The notes under the pieces were generated by a model. That model did not search any database. It saw only the letters and a program-made list of their open reading frames with translations, and was not told the DNA's origin. This document shows positions 28,385 to 37,792 of a stretch of 64,000 nt of DNA, piece by piece; the first letter of the stretch is position 1; every line of letters starts with the position of its first letter. Origin of the DNA: an uncultured Oleispira sp. (GTDB lineage Bacteria; Pseudomonadota; Gammaproteobacteria; Pseudomonadales; Oceanobacteraceae); contig CAJXUD010000002.1 in assembly GCA_913061415.1 (NCBI GenBank), positions 62,001 to 126,000 of the forward strand. The letters run 5' to 3'. The translations under genes and the position numbers were made by a program.

Positions 28385-29200
28385 TTGAAAGCACTTCTAA
28401 TACTGTTCTGCTTATTTTCCTTAGTTAGCCAAACGAACGCTGTTGAAATCAAAGAAAACATTCGTCAAAAAGGCCAGTGGTATGGCTACTGGGGCTGGAA
28501 TCGCTCCCAGTATTCAGACAGCGACATTCACTTTAAGGGTGATGATCATGACTTTACCTTACATAGTACTTCCGCTAAAGATCGCCAAAATAAAGTAACC
28601 ACGTCATCTATTTTTGATCGCTATTTAAGTCCAGTCAACTTAACGATCCCACAATATAATTATCGTGCAGGTTATTATATTGCTGATGACTGGGCTATAT
28701 CACTCGGCTTTGACCACATGAAATATGTAGTAGAAGCGGATCAAATTGTCAGCATGAGTGGAACCATTAGCACGTCTGGTTTTGAGAAAACCGCAGCCTC
28801 TCGTGAAGATAAAAAACTTGACGAAGATTTTATGAACTTTGAACATACCGATGGTTTGAACATGATCTCAATCGAGACTGAGTACTTTCATTCTTTATGG
28901 AATCACGGCCAGGATTATGATTTTGCATTATTTGCAGGAGCAGGCTTCGGCGCAATGGTACCCAAGACCAACGTAAGAATGTTGAACTATAAGCGTAACG
29001 ATGAATTTCATTTAGCGGGTTACGCCACCTCAGTAAAAGCGGGTTTTGAATTTACCTTTTTTCATAATTGGTTCTTCCGTGCTCTCACAAAACTTGGATA
29101 TACAAATTTAGGTGATGTACTTACTACCAGCGAAGGTGGTAAAGCGGCACAGTCTTTTTACTTTGAAGAATACATTGGTGCTATTGGTTACCGTTTTTAA
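28385..29200 (+). CDS. Outer-membrane beta-barrel protein of unknown function
   Basis: A 271-residue exported protein: signal peptide 1-19 (LILFCLFSLVSQTNA), then beta strands with aromatic girdles (QWYGYWGWNRSQYSDSDI, YNYRAGYYIADDWAISLGFDHMKY) and a C-terminal YRF, all typical of small barrels. I do not recognise the family. TTG start with AAGG about 11 nt upstream; a rather weak initiation site. Convergent with the pseudouridine synthase gene, 15 bp away. Confidence 0.75.
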   Translation: MKALLILFCLFSLVSQTNAVEIKENIRQKGQWYGYWGWNRSQYSDSDIHFKGDDHDFTLHSTSAKDRQNKVTTSSIFDRYLSPVNLTIPQYNYRAGYYIADDWAISLGFDHMKYVVEADQIVSMSGTISTSGFEKTAASREDKKLDEDFMNFEHTDGLNMISIETEYFHSLWNHGQDYDFALFAGAGFGAMVPKTNVRMLNYKRNDEFHLAGYATSVKAGFEFTFFHNWFFRALTKLGYTNLGDVLTTSEGGKAAQSFYFEEYIGAIGYRF

Positions 29201-29215
29201 CGATTAAATATACGT

Positions 29216-29941
29216 TCACGTCATACCACTGACTTCTTCAGAAGTCAGCAATCTACACTGCCCCTCGCTCATATCATTATCTAACGATAAGTTCCCTACC
29301 TTGCTTCTATGCAGCGCCAACACGGGATTCCTAAAACGTCCAAACATGCGCTTTATCTGATGATACTTACCTTCCGTTAAGACCACTTCAGCAAGGTGAG
29401 GACTTAAAATAGTCAATTGTGCTGGTTGCGTTGTGATATTTTCAAACTCGAAGTACATGCCTTCAGCAAAGGCAGAAATATATTCTTCAGTAAGTTCGTT
29501 TTGCAGCGTAACCTGGTAGACCTTCTCCACCTTTTCTTCTGGTGACATTAACCTGCGCGACCAGCGGCTGTCGTTAGTGAGTAATAACAATCCTGAAGTA
29601 TTTAAATCTAAACGCCCTACGATGTGTAAATCTTCTGCCTTAACGCCAGAGCCCGTCATTGTATCCGGTAATAAATCAATCACAGTCTTGTGCAACTCAT
29701 CTTTAGTCGCACTCACAACCCCAATAGGCTTGTTCAGCATAATGTATACGGCTGTTTTATCTTGCAATACTTTGCCATCTAAAACGACGTGATCAAACTC
29801 TTCGACGATAGTGGTAATTTCACGCATAACATGGCCATTAATCACGATGCGCCCTTGTGCTAACATCAACTTGATATCACGGCGATTAATCGAACATTGC
29901 TTACTGATGTAACGATCTATTCGAAACGATTTGGTTTGCAT
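29216..29941 (-). CDS. RsuA/RluE-family rRNA pseudouridine synthase
   Basis: A 241-residue enzyme with N-terminal S4 RNA-binding domain (about 5-50) and a catalytic domain with GRLDLNTSGLLLLTND, in which the Asp is the catalytic residue. Family members convert U516 of 16S (RsuA) or sites in 23S rRNA (RluB/E/F) to pseudouridine. Size and S4 domain fit RsuA best, but I cannot separate the subtypes. It lies 14 bp after ogt on the same strand. Confidence 0.92.
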   Translation of the reverse strand: MQTKSFRIDRYISKQCSINRRDIKLMLAQGRIVINGHVMREITTIVEEFDHVVLDGKVLQDKTAVYIMLNKPIGVVSATKDELHKTVIDLLPDTMTGSGVKAEDLHIVGRLDLNTSGLLLLTNDSRWSRRLMSPEEKVEKVYQVTLQNELTEEYISAFAEGMYFEFENITTQPAQLTILSPHLAEVVLTEGKYHQIKRMFGRFRNPVLALHRSKVGNLSLDNDMSEGQCRLLTSEEVSGMT

Positions 29942-29955
29942 TATATGCCTAGAGA

Positions 29956-30546
29956 TTACGACTGGGTATTGAGAATGGATATTGAGAGTTCAGAGGTTGT
30001 TACCAACTTGGTTTTTTCATTAGCCAGCATCACATCATCGCAATTAATGACAAGTCCCTCCCGCTTTAACAGCTGCGCTTTCGTTACAATGCCTCCAGCA
30101 TAACCTCGTAACGCAAGATCACTGCCGACAATACGATGACACGGAATAATCAACCAAATAGGATTGCGCGCATTCGCGCTTGCCACGGCCCTCACCGAAT
30201 TTGCATTTCCGATATCAATCGCCAACTGCTGGTAACTGGCTATCGTGCCAAAACTAACCTGACGTAATGCTTGCCAAACTCGCAGCTGAAAATCTGAACC
30301 TTGTGGATCTATGGGTAAATCAAAGTCTCTCAGCACACCCGAAAAGTACTGGGTTAATTGCTGGCGGCAAGCATCTACCCAATTCGGTTTTGCATGATCA
30401 GCCGTCATGTTAGCTACATTAGGCATACACATTGCCTCATCGAACTTGAGGAACTGAATGTGGGTCTTTGTACCTTGTACCACGATTCGGCCAAGGGGGG
30501 TCTCTACAGAGACGCTATACGCATAATCTTGATCAAATACTGTCAT
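29956..30546 (-). CDS. ogt: Methylated-DNA-[protein]-cysteine S-methyltransferase
   Basis: A 196-residue suicide repair protein that removes alkyl groups from O6-guanine or O4-thymine. Acceptor Cys136 in the diagnostic PCHRIV; upstream HTH region FQLRVWQALRQVSFGTIASYQQ; downstream RGYAGG. No Ada regulatory domain, so the Ogt type. Co-transcribed with the RsuA-family gene. Confidence 0.95.
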   Translation of the reverse strand: MTVFDQDYAYSVSVETPLGRIVVQGTKTHIQFLKFDEAMCMPNVANMTADHAKPNWVDACRQQLTQYFSGVLRDFDLPIDPQGSDFQLRVWQALRQVSFGTIASYQQLAIDIGNANSVRAVASANARNPIWLIIPCHRIVGSDLALRGYAGGIVTKAQLLKREGLVINCDDVMLANEKTKLVTTSELSISILNTQS

Positions 30547-30667
30547 TGCTCTATCTCTTGCAGCTAAAAAATAATAAACCCTGTATTATGCGTCTTCCCA
30601 AAATACAGGCCTCTTCCTATACAGGCTGCTATTTTTATACAAGCCGTCATGATATCAGGCCAGCACA

Positions 30668-31000
30668 ATGTCTAAATTCTTTTTTAAGGGTCGCATAGAG
30701 CTTCCACAAGATTACAGTACTTACAATTACAATACCGATCCAAGCACTAAACATGGCTCTAAGAAGCACCCGGTTAATGTGACCGTTACCTCTGCTGAAC
30801 GCCAGTCTGAAATTGAATTGATATTGAAGCAGAACAACCTGTTCGCCAATATCACCGTTGATAGTGATGTTGAAGAGAACATTTCTGAATTAGAAGTCGT
30901 TCTTAACAAGCCAAGCACGGTTGTATTAGAAAAGACCCCTAACCGCAACGATCCATGTTCGTGCGGCAGTGGTAAAAAATACAAAAAGTGCTGCGCATAA
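30668..31000 (+). CDS. SEC-C metal-binding protein (PBPRA1643 family)
   Basis: 110-residue protein. The N-terminus ([11 protein letters not shown]) and middle are typical of the PBPRA1643 family; the C-terminal zinc-binding SEC-C motif is [14 protein letters not shown] with Cys97, Cys99, Cys108 and Cys109. In SecA the same motif binds zinc and SecB or ribosomes; here the role is unknown. Confidence 0.9.
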   Translation: MSKFFFKGRIELPQDYSTYNYNTDPSTKHGSKKHPVNVTVTSAERQSEIELILKQNNLFANITVDSDVEENISELEVVLNKPSTVVLEKTPNRNDPCSCGSGKKYKKCCA

Positions 31001-31092
31001 CTGTACCACTACAAACAGTCTTGTTAAGCGACACGGATTACGCGCACTTGCTTTATGAAATGCGCGTATTACTCATAGTTTTTCTAGGTGTA

Positions 31093-31152
31093 CTCTTCCT
31101 AAATATTCTCTTTCTAAATATTCTCTTTCTAAATACTCTCTTTCTAAATATA
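31093..31152. repeat. Four tandem 15-bp copies over the SUKH stop codon
   Basis: Units 31093-31107, 31108-31122, 31123-31137 and 31138-31152 (consensus ctctttctaaatatt). On the minus strand each unit holds TAG in the same frame, so the gene end is a ladder of in-frame stop codons. Confidence 0.9.
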
Positions 31153-31770
31153 GTTTTCAAAAACCGAAGCCCACTCATCATAATGAGAACCGGCATGCTG
31201 GCGCAATAATGGGAATAACCAGTTAGCTGCAGCAGGTGCAAGATTAAAGTCGTCATCCAACGGCTCGCTCACATCAGGAAAGTTCAACGCGTGCTGAATG
31301 GCACAAGCACACACTAAGTACTGTCCTATCGAATCAGCAACCAGCGCAAAATCCCAACACCCCATTCCTTGCATCGCACTATAAACGGGACTCAACTCTC
31401 CCTGCTCAGACGTCTTAACGATAACAGGATCGCCACCTTCGTGGGCAATCAGGAACCAATCATCTTGCCATTTCGCCAATTCACCGGTGAGCTCTGAATA
31501 CATGTCGGGTTGCCATGAAAGCGCTTCTGGCGGTAATAACTCAATGGGATGGCCAACGCCTTCTAATGTCATACCCTCCTCTGGACAGATAGCATCAATG
31601 TACTGAACCAACTCGCTCGGTAAGGTCTTGCCATTCGCATTGCTTTGGACATTTTGAAGAGAGGCCGATACGCAGTGGCCATCAATACTAACTTGGTTTG
31701 CGGCAGTAAAAGCCCCTGTGCTTTTTGTACTAAAACCCGCGATTATCGCTAAAGCATCATTCAAATTCAT
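31144..31770 (-). CDS. SMI1/KNR4 (SUKH)-like protein
   Basis: A 208-residue protein with a SMI1/KNR4-like layout: LPSELVQYIDAICPEEG near residue 50, then LLPPEALSWQ, WFLIAHEGGDPVIV and a Tyr/Trp-rich C-terminus (HYDEWASVF). SUKH proteins include immunity proteins to contact-dependent toxins as well as housekeeping factors; no toxin gene is near. I start at the ATG 31770, where the family pattern begins; an ATG at 31851 would add 27 unrelated residues. The stop codon lies inside the 15-bp repeat. Confidence 0.7.
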   Translation of the reverse strand: MNLNDALAIIAGFSTKSTGAFTAANQVSIDGHCVSASLQNVQSNANGKTLPSELVQYIDAICPEEGMTLEGVGHPIELLPPEALSWQPDMYSELTGELAKWQDDWFLIAHEGGDPVIVKTSEQGELSPVYSAMQGMGCWDFALVADSIGQYLVCACAIQHALNFPDVSEPLDDDFNLAPAAANWLFPLLRQHAGSHYDEWASVFENYI

Positions 31771-31917
31771 AGTTAGCCGTTCTTTCAAAATTAAGGAAGT
31801 TCTCTGTTGAGCGTATTTTAAGTCATTCCCCCTGAGTTTCAAAACCCTCATCGATTACCAGAAGAATAATCAGAAGCAATAGTTAGAAGAAATAGTTAGA
31901 AAGTACAGGCATAAAAA

Positions 31918-31945
31918 AACCGCTGTGAGAAAGATCACAGCGGTT
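31918..31945 (-). terminator. Terminator downstream of the Lrp-family gene
   Basis: Stem aaccgctgtga/tcacagcggtt with a 6-nt loop (31918-31945), T-run on the minus strand. About 260 bp after the Lrp stop codon, so the transcript would carry a long 3' tail. Confidence 0.75.
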
Positions 31946-32202
31946 AAGTGTCTCGAAAGACCTATGCATGATTCAAGCTAGAGGCAGGGTTTATATAAAC
32001 TGCATAAAGCCCTGCCCCAGTAGAAAACACGTGGCTACTGTGCAGAATTTAAAGAAACAACGATAGGACATAACGGGCCACCTCGTGCATTTTTGGTACC
32101 TTAAAAAATATAAAAAAATTACAATCAGGATAAATAATGGTATCCCTCAATACGAGCTGAGACTCCAGTACTGTCTCACATAAATGATAACCGCTAGAGG
32201 TG

Positions 32203-32706
32203 CTATTGGTGATCCAAAGGCAGTCTTGAAGAATCAACGACTTTGCGCATAACAAAGCTAGAATGCACACCACTCACCCCTTCAATACGGGTCAGTTTTC
32301 CTAATAAAAACTTCTGATAGCCATCCATATCCTTAACAATGACTTTAAGAAGGTAATCGGCACTCGAGCCTGTAATCAGGTAGCACTCTAGGACTTCTGG
32401 AAAGCTGGCAACCTGAGACTCAAAATTTTCAAAGCGCTCAGGAGTATGTCGATCCATACTGATTGATAACATGGCGACCAAATCAAGCCCTAACGCTTTT
32501 TGATCGAGTACAGCGACGGTTTTTTGAATAATTCCAGATTCTTGCAAAGCCTTCACTCGTCTAGAGCAAGGAGAAGGCGATAAGCCAACTTTTTCGGCCA
32601 GATCTAAGTTAGAAATCGCCCCATTTTTTTGCAGCTCATCAAGAATGCGTCGATCTGTACGGTCTAAGGTTAAGACAAAAGAATTTTTAGGTGAATGATT
32701 GCCCAT
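32203..32706 (-). CDS. Lrp/AsnC-family transcriptional regulator
   Basis: A 167-residue regulator: HTH about 17-58 (LDLAEKVGLSPSPCSRRVKAL), then RAM ligand/oligomer domain about 80-155 with EVLECYLITGSSADYLLKVIV. It usually binds amino acids. It is divergent from the desaturase gene across about 200 bp; GMC oxidoreductase and leuA lie further along, so it may control one of them. No leucine-specific signature can be claimed. Confidence 0.92.
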   Translation of the reverse strand: MGNHSPKNSFVLTLDRTDRRILDELQKNGAISNLDLAEKVGLSPSPCSRRVKALQESGIIQKTVAVLDQKALGLDLVAMLSISMDRHTPERFENFESQVASFPEVLECYLITGSSADYLLKVIVKDMDGYQKFLLGKLTRIEGVSGVHSSFVMRKVVDSSRLPLDHQ

Positions 32707-32912
32707 TTATCCAATCCCACAACAATAATTATTCAAGCATCCATTAAATCACACAATCTAACCCTTAATACAGATTGTTTATGGCTAATCCAAGGTGTTC
32801 AGCCCCCCTTCGTTCGCCGTTACAATTTATATTTTTCTCAAGTGCTTATTACTGTCATACTTATTCAAAATTAGGGACAAAAGTCCAATTAGCGCTAGAG
32901 AATAATAAAAGA

Positions 32913-34040
32913 ATGAACGCAACCGCGACCCTTAAAAAGCAAAAGAATGCCTTAATTGCAGATTATGCCATCCGAAGTAATACCAAGGCCTTTATCCAAA
33001 CCCTCACGACGATCGTGCCTTACTTTGTCTTATTTTATTTAGCCATCGAGAGTCTAAAGCACTCATATTGGCTTGCTGCAGGCATCACTCTGATTCTTAC
33101 GCTATTCATTATTCGTGTCTTTGTCATGCTGCATGACTGTGGTCATAACTGTTTATATGTAAATCCTCGTGAAAACAAAATTGCCGGTTTTATCTTTGGC
33201 GTTCTTTGTGGCGTGCCACAATATGTCTGGTCGAAGCATCACGACTATCATCACTCGACCAACGGGAACTGGGAAAAGTATCGCGGCCCTCTTGCGGTGC
33301 TTTCTGTTGATCAATACGCAAAACTGTCAAAAAAGAAAAAACAGTCTTATGTTAATCAGCGTAAATTGAGACTCGCCCCTATGGCCGGTTTCTTATATTT
33401 CATATTCAACCCAAGATTCACTTGGATGAAGGGCAGTATTCAGTTTGCAGCGTTCTTCATAAAACAAAAAATCAACAATTTATCTAAGCCAGCCCACGAA
33501 ATCTCTGCTGAATTCTCAACCAATTATTGGAATACTTGGCAAGAATACCGTCACATGACAGGCAATAATCTAGTGCTTTTAACGGGCTGGGTATTCGCGG
33601 CTAGCTACTTTGGTGCAATTGAATTTTTTAGTATCTACATCGTCGCGCTTTCTTTAGCGGGCGCCATTGGCATCGTTTTATTTACCGTTCAACACAACTT
33701 TGAAGAGTCTTATGCAGCCAGCAACGATAACTGGGATTACTTCACGGCGACATTAGACGGTACGAGTTTTTTACAGTTGCCTAAATTTTTAAACTGGTTC
33801 ACAGCGGATATTGCTTATCATCATATTCATCACCTTTCTGCTCGAATTCCTAACTACAACTTAATTAAGTGCCACAATCAGTATCAGCATTTATTTGATA
33901 GTGTAAAACGCATCAAGCTCAGCGAAATTCCGCATGCCTTCAAGTACATTCTATGGGATAACCATACCAGTAAAATCATCAGTATTGAGCAATACAAAGC
34001 CCGCTATGAGGCTCAACACGAGGCTCCTGCACAGGCATAG
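32913..34040 (+). CDS. Membrane fatty acid desaturase (acyl-lipid type)
   Basis: 375-residue membrane di-iron enzyme that introduces a double bond into acyl chains. Three histidine boxes: HDCGHN, HHDYHH and HHIHH (in AYHHIHHLSARIPNY), with several TM helices. The third box and its surroundings resemble DesA-type omega desaturases of lipids. I start at the ATG 32913; a TTG (32775) or ATG (32781) upstream would add about 46 residues with no family look. Probably in the same unit as the GMC oxidoreductase 117 bp downstream. Confidence 0.88.
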   Translation: MNATATLKKQKNALIADYAIRSNTKAFIQTLTTIVPYFVLFYLAIESLKHSYWLAAGITLILTLFIIRVFVMLHDCGHNCLYVNPRENKIAGFIFGVLCGVPQYVWSKHHDYHHSTNGNWEKYRGPLAVLSVDQYAKLSKKKKQSYVNQRKLRLAPMAGFLYFIFNPRFTWMKGSIQFAAFFIKQKINNLSKPAHEISAEFSTNYWNTWQEYRHMTGNNLVLLTGWVFAASYFGAIEFFSIYIVALSLAGAIGIVLFTVQHNFEESYAASNDNWDYFTATLDGTSFLQLPKFLNWFTADIAYHHIHHLSARIPNYNLIKCHNQYQHLFDSVKRIKLSEIPHAFKYILWDNHTSKIISIEQYKARYEAQHEAPAQA

Positions 34041-34157
34041 CCGCAAGCTGTTTATTAGGCCGAAAATGATGATTTTTCGTCCTAAATAGGGCAGTTTTTA
34101 TTTTTGTAATTGTTTACACTGACGAAAGCTAAAATAATTATAAAGTGAGTTCTGTTC

Positions 34158-35771
34158 ATGTCGACGACGAACACTGCATTCGATTACATCATTATTGGCG
34201 GCGGATCAGCTGGCTGTGTACTCGCTAATCGACTATCTGCCGATCCAGCCAACCGCGTTTGTTTGCTAGAGACAGGCCCCAGTGATCAGACTCCTCTGAT
34301 CTCGATGCCTTTTGGTGTTGTTGGCCTGATGGATAGCAAAAAATACAATTGGATGTTTAACTCACAGCCAGAACCTAGCCAAAATGATCGCGTCATTTAT
34401 TGCCCTCGCGGCAAAGTTCTGGGGGGAAGCAGCTCTGTTAATGCCATGCTTTATACCCGAGGAACGCCAAGCGATTACGATCACTGGGCGAGCCTAGGCA
34501 ATGAAGGCTGGGGCTATAAAGATATCCTTCCTTATTTCAAATCAACACAGCATCAAGAACGCGGCGCTTCAGAATACCATGGCAACGAAGGCGAACTTAA
34601 TGTTGCTGAAGGACGCTCAAATCACCCTCTTGGCAAGACCCTATTAGAAGCATGCAACCAAGCTGGTTATACCAATAACAGCGACTTTAATGGTGTCCAG
34701 CAAGAAGGCGTTGGCTATTACCAAGTTACCCAAATTAATGGCGAACGTTGCAGTGCAGCCCGTGCATTTTTACATCCCGTATCACAGCGCCAAAACTTAA
34801 CGATTATTACCGAAGCTCGAGTCGCACGGATATTGACTAAGAATAACGTAGCAACAGGGGTTGAGTATCAAAAGGATGATCAACGACATACCCTAGAAGC
34901 AAGCAAAGAAGTCATCTTATCGGCGGGGGCATTCTGCTCCCCTCAATTACTGATGCTATCAGGTATTGGCCCTGAAGATGAGCTCAAACAGCAGGGAATT
35001 CCCGTTGTAAAGAATCTCGCAGGGGTCGGTAAAAACCTACAAGAACACATCGACATTATTACCGTTAATAAAAGCACTAAAGCAAATGCAGTCGCCTTAC
35101 GCCCCATTGGTATGCTAAAAATCTTAAAAGATATTTGGCTTTATATCAGCCAACGAAAAGGTTTTCTCACCACCTCGATTGTAGAAACAGGTGGGTTTAT
35201 CAAATCAAAACCTGAGTTCAAAGACCCTGACATGCAATTGCAGTTTATTCCCTTGGTGATGGAAGATCATGGGCGCAAAAAATCGACGCTGCTGACCTAT
35301 GGCTACTCTTTGCATAACTGTTTATTACGTCCTAAAAGCCGCGGCAAAGTCAGCCTGCTTAATAGCGACTTTCGTAGCGACCCTAGAATCGAACTGAATA
35401 TGCTGAGCCACCCAGATGATCTAGCGGCGATGGTCGAAGCGGTAAAGATTAATTTAAACATCTTTGCTCAACCTGCTTTTGATGATTTCCGTGGGAAATC
35501 TATTTTTCCTAAACAAAAGCACCCAACGGATAAAGAAATCGAAGAATTTGTTAAAAACAAAGCCAATCACGTTTACCACCCTGTAGGCACCTGCAAAATG
35601 GGCAGTGATAGCGAAGCCGTCGTTAATGACCGCCTTCAAGTACATGGCATAAAGTCATTACGAGTGGTCGACGCTTCTATTATGCCGACACTTGTGGGTG
35701 GTAATACAAACGCTCCTACCATCATGATTGCCGCAAAAGCGGCTGATATTATTTTAGCCGATCATTGCTAG
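34158..35771 (+). CDS. GMC-family FAD oxidoreductase (alcohol/choline dehydrogenase type, AlkJ-like)
   Basis: A 537-residue flavoenzyme with FAD motif GGGSAGCVLANRLS near residue 13, GMC signature GKVLGGSSSVNAMLY near 92 and catalytic His in YHPVGTCKMG near the C-terminus, with a second active-site motif GGNTNAPTIMIAAKAAD. Family members include choline dehydrogenase and the AlkJ aliphatic alcohol dehydrogenase of alkane users; the start (FDYIIIGGGSAGCVLANRLS) fits either. Alcohol to aldehyde oxidation with membrane quinones is the best guess. Followed by a near-ideal hairpin. Confidence 0.9.
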   Translation: MSTTNTAFDYIIIGGGSAGCVLANRLSADPANRVCLLETGPSDQTPLISMPFGVVGLMDSKKYNWMFNSQPEPSQNDRVIYCPRGKVLGGSSSVNAMLYTRGTPSDYDHWASLGNEGWGYKDILPYFKSTQHQERGASEYHGNEGELNVAEGRSNHPLGKTLLEACNQAGYTNNSDFNGVQQEGVGYYQVTQINGERCSAARAFLHPVSQRQNLTIITEARVARILTKNNVATGVEYQKDDQRHTLEASKEVILSAGAFCSPQLLMLSGIGPEDELKQQGIPVVKNLAGVGKNLQEHIDIITVNKSTKANAVALRPIGMLKILKDIWLYISQRKGFLTTSIVETGGFIKSKPEFKDPDMQLQFIPLVMEDHGRKKSTLLTYGYSLHNCLLRPKSRGKVSLLNSDFRSDPRIELNMLSHPDDLAAMVEAVKINLNIFAQPAFDDFRGKSIFPKQKHPTDKEIEEFVKNKANHVYHPVGTCKMGSDSEAVVNDRLQVHGIKSLRVVDASIMPTLVGGNTNAPTIMIAAKAADIILADHC

Positions 35772-35773
35772 AT

Positions 35774-35815
35774 TTAAGTATTTTCAGACACCAAAAGGTG
35801 TCTGAAAATACTTAA
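35774..35815 (+). terminator. Perfect 19-bp hairpin after the GMC gene
   Basis: Arms 35774-35792 and 35797-35815 are perfect complements (ttaagtattttcagacacc), loop aaaa. No T-run outside, but the arms carry T/A tracts. It isolates leuA from the upstream genes. Confidence 0.75.
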
Positions 35816-35967
35816 GCGCAACATTAACCTCAAAAAAGCTAAAATATTAAAATATAATTGCCACCTCAGTTAAAAACACCTAACAATTTGCCATCTTTCT
35901 CCCCTTCTTTGCACTTATAGTTAATACATCAATTAGATAACTCTTTTTATATATTTTAGGTGCCCCA

Positions 35968-37713
35968 ATGAGCCAGGTTCAGACACGTCGTTTCGATCAT
36001 AAAAAGTATCAATCTTTCCAGCAAAGCATGCCTGCATTGAATATGGAAAATCGCCAATGGCCGAGCAATCGCATTGTTCAAGCGCCGCAATGGTGTGCAG
36101 TTGATCTTCGTGATGGAAACCAAGCATTGATTGAACCAATGTCAGTAGTGCAGAAGCAAAAGATGTGGCATTTAATGGTAAAAATGGGCTTTAAGCACAT
36201 TGAGGTCGGATTTCCGTCTGCGTCACAGCCTGATTTTGATTTTGTGCGCTGGTTAATCGAAGAAAACCAAATTCCTGACGACGTTACGATTCAAGTATTG
36301 ACTCAAGCTCGTGATGAATTGATTGAACGTACTTATCAGTCCTTAGTGGGGGCTTCACGCGCCATTGTTCATGTTTATAACTCAACGTCTCCGGTGCAAC
36401 GTGAGAAAGTATTTGCTTTAGATAAGCAAGGTATTATCGATATTGCGATTAAAGGCGCTGAAAAAGTAAAGAGTGAAGCCAAGAAGTTTCCAATGACGCA
36501 GTGGACATTTGAATACTCCCCAGAAAGCTTCTCTAGCACAGAAACCGATTTTGCTATCGACGTATGTAATGCCGTAATCGATGTGTGGCAGCCAACCGCC
36601 GATAATAAAGCCATTATAAACTTACCTGCCACCGTAGAATGCGCAGGCCCTAATGTCTTTGCTGATCAAGTTGAAACGTTCTGCAACGGTGTGAAGCAGC
36701 GTGAGAACATTATTATTTCCATTCATACACACAATGATCGAGGTTGCGCCGTCGCCGCTGCAGAAATGGCTATTTTAGCCGGTGCTGATCGTATTGAAGG
36801 CACCTTAATGGGTAACGGCGAACGCACGGGTAACATGGATTTGGTCACTATGGCGATGAACTTATACAGCCAAGGGATTGATCCTGAAATAGATTTGTCC
36901 ATTGCTGATGAAGTCGTTGCTACGGTTGAAGAATGCACCCAAATTAAAACGCACCCTCGCCATCCGTGGTTTGGTGAATTGGTCTACACCGCGTTTTCTG
37001 GCAGCCACCAGGATGCCATTAAAAAGTGCTTATCAATTCAAGAAGTCAACGATACTGAAGCGGCCGCTCAAAATAAACAAAGCCAATGGGATGTTGCTTA
37101 TTTGCCGATCGACCCAAGAGATTTAGGGCGCGACTACCAGTCTGTTATCCGCGTCAATAGCCAGTCGGGCAAAGGCGGTGTTGCTTACATTATGGAATCT
37201 GAGTTCGGTATAAGTTTGCCACGTTGGATGCAAATAGAATTAAGCCGAGCAGTGCAAGAGTACAGCGTGAAACACAGCTGCGAAGTGGATAATAAAACTA
37301 TTTATACTATTTTTCAGCAGCACTTTATTCATGTTGGCCACCATTACCAGCAGCAATATCAGGTCTTAGGTTACGAGGTGCATAAGCAAGGAGAACAAGA
37401 ATCGATTCAAGCCAGTATTTGTGATGGCAGTGTCCATGGCGAAACAGAAACCATTCATGGACAAGGAAAAGGCGTTATTTCTGCATTGAGCGATGGTTTA
37501 CACAAAACATTGGGAATTGATTTTCAAGTTCAACATTTTGACCAAATTGCGTTGAGTAAAGGCACCAATGCGGTCGCGATGGCTTTTGTTCAAGTTAAAA
37601 TTAATAACCGAAAATACGTCGGGGTTAGTCAACATCAAGATATTATGACCGCAACGATAAACAGTGTTTTAGCGGCCATCAATAGCTATATTGATGCTAA
37701 AACGCCTGCTTAG
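35968..37713 (+). CDS. leuA: 2-isopropylmalate synthase
   Basis: First enzyme of leucine synthesis: acetyl-CoA plus 2-oxoisovalerate to 2-isopropylmalate. 581 residues, the long form. DRE-TIM catalytic barrel with VDLRDGNQALIEPM near 48 and metal ligands in HTHNDRGCAVAA about 253-264; C-terminal LeuA dimer/feedback domain about 440-570. AGGTG ribosome site. It stands alone; no other leu gene is near. I see no leucine-rich leader peptide in the upstream gap. Confidence 0.96.
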   Translation: MSQVQTRRFDHKKYQSFQQSMPALNMENRQWPSNRIVQAPQWCAVDLRDGNQALIEPMSVVQKQKMWHLMVKMGFKHIEVGFPSASQPDFDFVRWLIEENQIPDDVTIQVLTQARDELIERTYQSLVGASRAIVHVYNSTSPVQREKVFALDKQGIIDIAIKGAEKVKSEAKKFPMTQWTFEYSPESFSSTETDFAIDVCNAVIDVWQPTADNKAIINLPATVECAGPNVFADQVETFCNGVKQRENIIISIHTHNDRGCAVAAAEMAILAGADRIEGTLMGNGERTGNMDLVTMAMNLYSQGIDPEIDLSIADEVVATVEECTQIKTHPRHPWFGELVYTAFSGSHQDAIKKCLSIQEVNDTEAAAQNKQSQWDVAYLPIDPRDLGRDYQSVIRVNSQSGKGGVAYIMESEFGISLPRWMQIELSRAVQEYSVKHSCEVDNKTIYTIFQQHFIHVGHHYQQQYQVLGYEVHKQGEQESIQASICDGSVHGETETIHGQGKGVISALSDGLHKTLGIDFQVQHFDQIALSKGTNAVAMAFVQVKINNRKYVGVSQHQDIMTATINSVLAAINSYIDAKTPA

Positions 37714-37755
37714 GAATCATATCTGTTAAAAGGCCAATCATACTAGGCATACATA

Positions 37756-37792
37756 AAGCGCTTTAAATAGTTAAATTTTATTTAAAGCGCTT
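37756..37792. terminator. Stem-loop between leuA and the kinase gene
   Basis: 14-bp arms (37756-37769 and 37779-37792) overlapping the kinase stop codon, AT-rich, with a short T tract on both strands. Serves convergent genes. Confidence 0.6.

Noticed and set aside
31981-32016. Hairpin ggcagggtttat/ataaagccctgcc as an attC-like site
   Set aside because: No integrase or cassette nearby and lacks the R-box core sequences; treated as a 3' RNA hairpin.
32049-32273. 74-codon minus ORF overlapping the Lrp gene end
   Set aside because: No good start, Cys/Leu-rich random-looking translation, overlaps lrp 3' end.
35816-35967. Leucine attenuator leader before leuA
   Set aside because: No leucine-codon run in a short ORF, no alternative stem-loops.
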